Below are positions 15,150 through 20,293 of a DNA stretch of 21,499 nt, in pieces (position 1 is the stretch's first letter; the number at the start of each line of letters is the position of its first letter). Source of the DNA: DATFWC01 sp045801465 (GTDB taxonomy: Bacteria > Pseudomonadota > Alphaproteobacteria > Rhizobiales > Xanthobacteraceae); contig JBJMSU010000087.1 in assembly GCA_045801465.1 (NCBI GenBank), positions 1 through 21,499 on the forward strand. Reading direction: 5' to 3'. A program made the translations under genes and the position numbers. The notes under the pieces are model-generated. The model saw only the letters and a list, made by a program, of their open reading frames with translations. It ran no database searches and had not been told where the DNA came from.

Positions 15150-16244
15150 CTAGACCTCCATCGCGTGCGCAGTGCGAACCGGGTGGCGCGCCTGCTCCAG
15201 CGCGGCGATCAGTTCGGCGGCGCGCCGCGCCGAGGTATGTTCGGCAAACGTCCGCTCGCGTGCTGCAGTTCCGATCCGGCGCGCTTCTCTCTCGTCGAGG
15301 TCGAGCGCGGCCACCACGTGGTCGGTATCGTGGGCCAACAGGATTTCCGCGCCGGGGGCGAAGAAGGTTTCGATCCCTTCCCACACGTCGGAGAGAATGG
15401 CGGTGCCGCAGGCGGCAGCCTCGAACAGCCGGCCGGACGGACACCAGCCCATCTCGGCCATGGGCGCGCGCGTCACATTGAGCGTGAGGCGCGACGATGA
15501 GAAGAAGGCCGGGTGCTCCGACGGCGGCAGGTGGCGCACGAAAAAAATGTTCGGCGCCCAGGGGAAATCCTGCGGGTATTGCGCGCCGCCGATGAGAAAG
15601 CGTTGATCGCCCCGCCGCCGTGCCGGCGCGACGAGCAGCGCTTCGACGCCCGCCTGCCGGTCGGCCGCATAGGTTCCGAGATACGACAGATCGGCGCGAT
15701 AATGGGCGACGGGCGCCACCGGCCGGTGCACGTCGGGATCCACATGCCCGTAGAGCGGAAGCACCCGCCGGGCGCCGAGCCGGTTGCGCAACGCATCGAG
15801 CGCCGCCCCTCCGGTGTAGCTCAGGACGAGGTCGAAATCGGCGAGACCGCGCCGCCCGATATAGCTCACCGGTTCGCCGCGGCCGAGATGGGCCAGTGTT
15901 ACCGGCGTGTCCAGGTCATAGAAGACGCTGACCGCTTGCTCCTCGAAGGCCAGCCCGGCCGCCGCAATTCCGTCCGGACAATACGAGGTGACGATGGCGA
16001 CATCGGCGTCGCGAAGCTCGCGTTGCGCTTGACGCCGCACCTCGTTCCAGTCGGCGTAGAGCACCAGCTCGCCGCCCGGAACCTCGCAAAGATCACGTGC
16101 GCTCGCGTAATAGGGAACATCGCGCTCGAAGAAGACGACGCGGTGATCCTGCCCGGCAAGGGCGCGGCAAAGGCCCCGCCACAGGGTCGCGTGACCATTG
16201 CCCCATGACGAAGAGATGGTCAGGCCGAACACGACGATCTTCAT
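15150..16244 (-). CDS. CgeB-like family glycosyltransferase (copy D)
   Basis: A 364-residue soluble GT-B glycosyltransferase, the fourth CgeB-like copy, set apart from the A-B-C tandem. It opens MKIVVFGLTISSSWGNGHAT and shares FFERDVPYY, YDLDTPVTLAHL, LSYTGG, HVDPDVHRPVA and YLGTYAADRQ with copy A, so A and D are the closest pair. The donor-binding segment is CPSGRLFEAAACGTAILSD followed by WEGIETFFAPGAEIL. The ATG overlaps the stop of the histidine phosphatase gene (16241-16244). The frame open upstream of 16244 lies inside the phosphatase gene and is not used. It ends three bases before the nucleotidyltransferase. It may act on the first acceptor of the pathway, being next to the inositol synthase; this ordering is inference. 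Confidence 0.87.
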   Translation of the reverse strand: MKIVVFGLTISSSWGNGHATLWRGLCRALAGQDHRVVFFERDVPYYASARDLCEVPGGELVLYADWNEVRRQAQRELRDADVAIVTSYCPDGIAAAGLAFEEQAVSVFYDLDTPVTLAHLGRGEPVSYIGRRGLADFDLVLSYTGGAALDALRNRLGARRVLPLYGHVDPDVHRPVAPVAHYRADLSYLGTYAADRQAGVEALLVAPARRRGDQRFLIGGAQYPQDFPWAPNIFFVRHLPPSEHPAFFSSSRLTLNVTRAPMAEMGWCPSGRLFEAAACGTAILSDVWEGIETFFAPGAEILLAHDTDHVVAALDLDEREARRIGTAARERTFAEHTSARRAAELIAALEQARHPVRTAHAMEV

Positions 16245-16834
16245 GCGGCCATCACGTCGTTGAGGGAGATCAGCTTTGCGCCCCAGTCGCCGACGATCAG
16301 CGTCGTCAGCGAGCCGGGACTGATCTCGATGCGCCAGAAGGAGTCCACCGGAAGACCGATGTGATAAAGGACGGCGGCGCGGATCACGTCCGAGTGCGAG
16401 ACGAGAACGATGCGATCGTCGGGATGAAGCGCGCGGCTGCGCTCGATGTGGCGGGCGACGCGTACCTGCACCTCCAACATGGTTTCCCCGTTGGGTGTCC
16501 GCGTCATGCTGCGCATCGTGTTCCACTGCCGCCAACGCGGATCGGTCTCGAGCTCCTGGAACGAACGACCCGTCCAGTCGCCGACATCGACCTCGTCCAA
16601 TGCCGGCACCACATCCGCCGTCAGCCCCAGCTTGCCGGCGATGCGGTCTGCCGTCTCGCGCGTGCGCAGCTGCGGACTCGTCTGCACCATATGCACCTGC
16701 TCGTGCCGCAAGCGCTCCCCGACCCGTTCGGCCTGCGCGCGCCCCGCCGCGCTCAAGGGCACGTCCGTGCGCCCGACGAGAACCCGATCCTGCAGTTCAT
16801 GCGCGCCATGCCGAACAAAAAACAGCGTCGTCAT
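16241..16834 (-). CDS. Histidine phosphatase family protein
   Basis: A 197-residue member of the histidine phosphatase (phosphoglycerate-mutase-like) superfamily. The catalytic RHG is at 8-10 (His9 would be phosphorylated), QTSPQLRTRETAD (51-63) carries the phosphate-binding Arg and the second arginine region, the acidic E81 sits in DEVDVGDWTG, and the second catalytic His147 is in LVSHSDVIR. The length is that of small phosphatases of the CobC/GpmB type. It follows inositol-3-phosphate synthase by 18 bases and overlaps glycosyltransferase D. It may dephosphorylate inositol phosphate or a glycosyl phosphate made in the pathway, but the family is broad and substrate cannot be read from motifs. 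An AGGAG lies about eleven bases before the ATG, a long spacing. Confidence 0.9.
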   Translation of the reverse strand: MTTLFFVRHGAHELQDRVLVGRTDVPLSAAGRAQAERVGERLRHEQVHMVQTSPQLRTRETADRIAGKLGLTADVVPALDEVDVGDWTGRSFQELETDPRWRQWNTMRSMTRTPNGETMLEVQVRVARHIERSRALHPDDRIVLVSHSDVIRAAVLYHIGLPVDSFWRIEISPGSLTTLIVGDWGAKLISLNDVMAA

Positions 16835-16852
16835 GGGCCGAGCCGCTCCTGG

Positions 16853-17944
16853 TCAGTCGGCTCCGTTGATGAATTGGATCGTGCGCTCCCGCGCCTCGTT
16901 GTCGGTGAACTGCTGCGGCGGCGATTTCATGAAGTAGCTCGACGGGCCGACGAGGGCGCCGCCGATTCCCCGGTCGCGTGCGAGCTTGGCGCAACGCACT
17001 GCGTCGATGACGACGCCGGCGGAGTTTGGCGAATCCCACACTTCGAGCTTCAGCTCGACATTGAGCGGAACGCCGCCGAAAGTCGTTCCTTCCATCCGGA
17101 TATAGGCCCACTTGCGATCGGTCAGCCAGGGCACGTGGTCGCTCGGTCCGACGTGGATGTTTTCCGGCGGCAGCGGCACGTCGAACTGGCTGGTCACCGA
17201 CTGGGTCTTGGAGATCTTTTTCGATTCCAGCCGGTCGCGTTCAAGCATGTTCTTGAAATCGCTGTTGCCGCCGAAATTGAGCTGGTAGGTGCGGTCGAGC
17301 CGCACCCCACGCTCGCGGAACAGGTTGGCGAGCACGCGATGCACGATCGTGGCCCCGACCTGGCTCTTGATGTCGTCGCCGATCAGGGGAACTCCGCGCT
17401 CCTCGAAACGCCGACGCCATTGCGGGTTCGAAGCGATGAACACCGGGATGCAATTGACGAACGCGCATCCCGTCTCCAGCGCCCGTTCGGCGTACCACTC
17501 GGCCGCGCGCTGCGAGCCGACCGGAAGGTAGGAAACGACAACGTTGGTGCGCGTGCTGTCGAGCACGTCGCTGACGTCCACCTCGGGCGCGTCCGATTCC
17601 TCGATGTCGTTCTGAAGATAGCGCCCGAGGCCATCGAGGGTTCGGCCGCGCTGGACGATGACGCCGGTGGGTTTCACCTCGGCGAAGCGATACGTGTTGT
17701 TGGGCTCGGCATGGATCGCCTCGGCGACGTCACGTCCCACCTTGGCGGCATTGATGTCGAAGGCGGCGGAAATCTCGACATCGCCGACATGATAGCCGCC
17801 GACATCGGCGTTCATCAGCCCGGGAACCGGCTCGTTGGCGCCCGCCACCGAATAATACGACAGCCCTTGCACGAACGATGAAGCGCAATTTCCGACGCCG
17901 ACGATTCCGACGCGGACTTTCGAAGAAACAGGAGCGTGCATCAT
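16853..17944 (-). CDS. ino1: Inositol-3-phosphate synthase
   Basis: A 363-residue enzyme that converts glucose 6-phosphate to 1D-myo-inositol 3-phosphate using NAD. The NAD-binding segment VRVGIVGVGNCASS is at 11-24. Family blocks follow: SYLPVGS, CAFVNCIPVFIA, GDDIKSQVGATIVHR, LNFGGNSDFKNM (a diagnostic active-site block), KKISKTQSV, and VGPSDHVPWL. The short form of about 360 residues is the actinobacterial/archaeal type, not the 500-residue eukaryotic type. ATG occurs twice in a row (17944 and 17941); either could be used, with AGG five bases before the first. It is the first gene of unit 1 and has an exact EcfG-type promoter upstream. Its product may be an acceptor for the first glycosyltransferase, as in mycothiol or inositol glycoside pathways; that role is inferred. 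Confidence 0.94.
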   Translation of the reverse strand: MMHAPVSSKVRVGIVGVGNCASSFVQGLSYYSVAGANEPVPGLMNADVGGYHVGDVEISAAFDINAAKVGRDVAEAIHAEPNNTYRFAEVKPTGVIVQRGRTLDGLGRYLQNDIEESDAPEVDVSDVLDSTRTNVVVSYLPVGSQRAAEWYAERALETGCAFVNCIPVFIASNPQWRRRFEERGVPLIGDDIKSQVGATIVHRVLANLFRERGVRLDRTYQLNFGGNSDFKNMLERDRLESKKISKTQSVTSQFDVPLPPENIHVGPSDHVPWLTDRKWAYIRMEGTTFGGVPLNVELKLEVWDSPNSAGVVIDAVRCAKLARDRGIGGALVGPSSYFMKSPPQQFTDNEARERTIQFINGAD

Positions 17945-17957
17945 CTGGACCTATCGC

Positions 17958-17974
17958 GCCCGCTTCCAGCGGGC
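17958..17974 (-). promoter_or_regulatory. Stem-loop in the leader of inositol-3-phosphate synthase
   Basis: GCCCGC (17958-17963) and GCGGGC (17969-17974) form a perfect 6-base-pair GC stem with a 5-base loop. It sits in the predicted 5' leader, ending about eight bases before the AGG that precedes the start codon. It could shape translation or mRNA stability of unit 1. No known riboswitch pattern is evident. Confidence 0.35.
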
Positions 17975-18042
17975 TCGCCTGAACCAGGGATCGTCTTCCA
18001 GGTGCAGGCAAATCTTCTGCGCAATCAAGCACTGCGATGCGA

Positions 18043-18067
18043 AACGTAAGAAGGTGCGAATGGTTCC
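18043..18067 (-). promoter_or_regulatory. EcfG-type (general stress response) promoter for unit 1
   Basis: On the minus strand, GGAAC (18067-18063) is followed after exactly 16 bases by CGTT (18046-18043), a complete match to the alphaproteobacterial EcfG consensus. Transcription would start near 18035, about 90 bases before the inositol-3-phosphate synthase start. Confidence 0.75.
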
Positions 18068-18156
18068 TCGGTCATGTAGACGACTCAGGCGCAAGCGCCG
18101 GACGCCGTTGGTCGGGCGGGTGCAATCCCGCCTCACGCGTTACCGTTCAGAACGGC

Positions 18157-18181
18157 GGAACGCATTGGCGCTCGGAGCATT
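18157..18181 (+). promoter_or_regulatory. EcfG-like promoter variant for the small protein
   Basis: GGAAC (18157-18161) is followed after 16 bases by CATT (18178-18181), one base off the consensus and the same variant as upstream of unit 2. It points away from the unit 1 promoter, making a divergent pair in one intergenic region. If used, the start site would be very close to the GTG at 18203, which would favour the ATG at 18236. Confidence 0.4.
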
Positions 18182-18235
18182 GGCCCACAAAGGAGTTCTC
18201 GCGTGCCGAATGCGAATAACGTCAGGAGATCGGAC

Positions 18236-18541
18236 ATGTCACAAGCCGCAACCAAGTCGGAGGCCCAAGTCACCACCAGTCATGACGAGATCCGGAAATG
18301 GGTGGAGCAACGCCAAGGCGTTCCCGCCAGCGTGAAGGACACGGCGAAAGGGGGCGAGCCGGGTGTTCTGCGCATCGACTTCGAGCCGCGGGACGCCGAG
18401 CTGGAACCGATCTCCTGGGAGGAATTTTTCAAAAAGTTCGAGAAAGAAAAGCTTGCGTTCCTGCACCAGGACAAGACGGCGGATGGCTCGCTCAGCCGAT
18501 TCCACAAGTTCGTCAACCGCTCGGGAGCGAAGTCGCGCTGA
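18236..18541 (+). CDS. Small conserved hypothetical protein (about 101 residues)
   Basis: A 101-residue acidic, soluble protein. HDEIRKWVEQRQGVPASVKDT near residues 16-36 and ISWEEFFKKFEKEKLAFLHQD (about 61-81) followed by SRFHKFVNR form a pattern I recognise from many short rhizobial proteins of unknown function. Some of these carry the doubtful label '1,4-alpha-glucan branching'; it is far too short for such an enzyme. ATG at 18236 has AGGAG seven bases upstream; an in-frame GTG at 18203 also has AAGGAG seven bases upstream, so an 11-residue longer form is possible. It is divergent from the glycan cluster with a possible stress promoter, which suggests a stress-response role, not proven. 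Confidence 0.72.
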   Translation: MSQAATKSEAQVTTSHDEIRKWVEQRQGVPASVKDTAKGGEPGVLRIDFEPRDAELEPISWEEFFKKFEKEKLAFLHQDKTADGSLSRFHKFVNRSGAKSR

Positions 18542-18672
18542 GCGCGCGTCGGGTGGCGAAGGCCAGCGGTGAAGCCACATCAGGTCGGGATTGAGCGGCC
18601 TCTCGGCGGGTGCTCGAGGCTGGGCGGCCAAGGATGCAACCCGCCTTTCGGATGTGCACTCAACCCGACATT

Positions 18673-18697
18673 GGAACGAAGCATTCTGATCATGGTT
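18673..18697 (+). promoter_or_regulatory. Weak EcfG-like promoter upstream of the ECF sigma gene
   Basis: GGAAC (18673-18677), 16 bases, then GGTT (18694-18697), one base off CGTT. It lies about 110 bases before the sigma factor start, in an otherwise empty 263-base gap. Autoregulation of EcfG-type sigma genes is known, which makes the site plausible, but it could be chance. Confidence 0.3.
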
Positions 18698-18804
18698 GAT
18701 TTGCCGGAGTTCGCATCGCTACGGGGCATAGGCGGCATTCCAAAATTTATGCGCTGCTGCCTCGGCACTCGCAGGGGTCGCGACACGACTGTGGGAACGA
18801 GTCG

Positions 18805-19392
18805 ATGCCGGCACGATCGAGAGCTTCACGCACGCAATCCAGGAGGCGCCCGCTTTCGGCGGCCTTGCGCAGGGAGATTCTCGCCACTGTACCGCGCCTG
18901 CGCGCTTTCGCCGTTTCCTTGACGGCCAGCCCGGATCGCGCCGACGATCTTGTCCAGGAGACCATGGTTCGGGCGCTGACGCATATCGCGCAGTTCGAGC
19001 CCGGCACGAATTTGCGTGCCTGGCTGTTCACGATTCTGCGCAACCAGTTCAATTCCGAATACCGCCAACGGCGCTGGACCATCGAAGACGCCGACGGGAT
19101 TTACGTCGACTCACTCAAGAGCCTGCCGCAGCAGAGCAGTTGGCTGGAATTTCAGGAGCTGCGGATCGCGCTCACGAAACTGCCGCCCGAGCAGCGCGAG
19201 GCGATCGTTCTCGTCGGTGCCTCCGGCATGACCTACGAAGAGGCGGCATCGATCTGCGGCTGTGCCATCGGAACCATCAAGAGCCGAGTCAACCGCGGAC
19301 GCACGCGACTGGCCGAATTGTTGTCGATCGAAACGGTCGATGATTTCGGGCCGGACCAAGAAAACCGCGCCGTTCTGTCGACCGGAACGTAG
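18805..19392 (+). CDS. ECF RNA polymerase sigma factor, EcfG-like
   Basis: A 195-residue group IV sigma factor. Region 2 covers about residues 25-92, with RADDLVQETMVRALTHIAQF (45-64, core and -10 recognition) and NLRAWLFTILRNQF (69-82). Region 4 covers about 115-172, with LPPEQREAIVLVGASGMTYEEA and CGCAIGTIKSRVNRGR as the helix-turn-helix that reads the -35. The GASGxTYEEAAxICGCAxGTIKSR wording is typical of the EcfG class that drives the alphaproteobacterial general stress response. There is no anti-sigma factor of the NepR type and no PhyR next to it in this window. The start at 18805 lacks a strong ribosome binding site, so a few residues may be mis-set. It is a candidate to read the EcfG-type promoters found in the cluster. 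Confidence 0.88.
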   Translation: MPARSRASRTQSRRRPLSAALRREILATVPRLRAFAVSLTASPDRADDLVQETMVRALTHIAQFEPGTNLRAWLFTILRNQFNSEYRQRRWTIEDADGIYVDSLKSLPQQSSWLEFQELRIALTKLPPEQREAIVLVGASGMTYEEAASICGCAIGTIKSRVNRGRTRLAELLSIETVDDFGPDQENRAVLSTGT

Positions 19393-19545
19393 GCTCTGGC
19401 TTCGATCCGTTGCGATTTGCACCGGCCGTCATCACCCAATCAATTAATCGAAGTAAGTTCGCCCGCATCCCAGCCGACCCGCAGCGCGCCTGAAATCCAG
19501 CCTGAGCCTCACCGGGCCGAGGGAGGGGCTGACCTTCTGGCACCG

Positions 19546-19842
19546 TCAATCCGTCGACCCGAGGCGGCGCCGCACGCCCCATTGTTGCAGGATCTCCTCG
19601 CTCGCGGCGGCCACGAAAAATCGAGCGCTTTCCTGACCATAACCTTGGCGGAGAAGCTCGTCGTAGTCGGTGAAGACGTGCCGTACATAGGCGACCAGCG
19701 ACAGCCACGCCGCGGCCTCCGGCTGGGCCGACCTGAGGCCGGGGCTATCGACGGCATGATCCACCACGGACGCCAACTCATGGGGCGGAATCCGCGGGGC
19801 GAGCCGGCGGAGCGCGGTTTCGATCGCAGCACGCCTTGCCAA
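19546..19842 (-). CDS. DUF2293-domain protein
   Basis: A short soluble protein of about 98 residues. RRLAPRIPPHELASVVDHAVD, then SPGLRSAQPEAAAWLSLVAYVRH, FTDYDELLRQGYGQESARFF and a final ILQQWGVRR match the pattern of the DUF2293 family, common in Rhizobiales and of unknown function. I prefer the TTG at 19842 because GGAGG lies six bases before it; another in-frame TTG at 19857 would add five residues but lacks a site. It converges with the sigma factor gene, with 153 bases between the two stop codons in which I see no clear terminator. No link to the glycan cluster is evident. Confidence 0.72.
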   Translation of the reverse strand: MARRAAIETALRRLAPRIPPHELASVVDHAVDSPGLRSAQPEAAAWLSLVAYVRHVFTDYDELLRQGYGQESARFFVAAASEEILQQWGVRRRLGSTD

Positions 19843-19857
19843 GAAGGTCCTCCCCAA

Positions 19858-20293
19858 TGGCTCGTCCCAAACTCGCGACCAGGCGTGCGTTTCCCCTCCG
19901 CTTTCCGCCTAAAAGCTTGCAAAATCACGCGAAGCGGGCTAGCCCTAAAAGCCAGGAAAAAGGGCGCGCCGCTCCAACCCGCGATCGATAAGCAGGGGGA
20001 CTGGCCGACAGTCGTCCCGGGCAGGCGAAAAGTACGCTGCCCGAAGGAACCAGCCACCTTGTAGCGGGTTGAGAATATAGGGGTAGTACGCCTTGAATAT
20101 TGCTTCCGGCTCACGAGGGAACGGAGGAGCGCCCATCGGGCCGTCTCCAGCCAGTTTCGGGAGGTACTCGCGTCCCGCGGCGCTGCCGCTGGCGCGCTTT
20201 TCCATGTCTTCAGCCCAGCCGTGCCGATCCGACCGACGACCCCGCCACGCGGCGGTCGTCCAATTTACTTCATCCGGGGGAAGGAACTGACGT
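19858..20293. other. Gap without a supported gene, upstream of the HAMP protein
   Basis: About 435 bases. A minus-strand frame of roughly 85 codons (20205 to 19945) is open, but it has no clear family, and other frames are open too, as expected at this GC content. The last 20 bases hold the AAGGA ribosome binding site of the downstream gene, eight bases before its ATG. No EcfG-type promoter, tRNA or clear terminator was seen here. Confidence 0.4.

Noticed and set aside
19840..19930. Possible tRNA-like segment suggested by flanking wording
   Set aside because: I could not find a T-loop consensus or a cloverleaf; the segment is the start of the DUF2293 gene and its leader.
19945..20205. Minus-strand frame of about 85 codons upstream of the HAMP gene
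   Set aside because: Part of a longer frame that is antisense to the HAMP gene; no family resemblance and no good start site.
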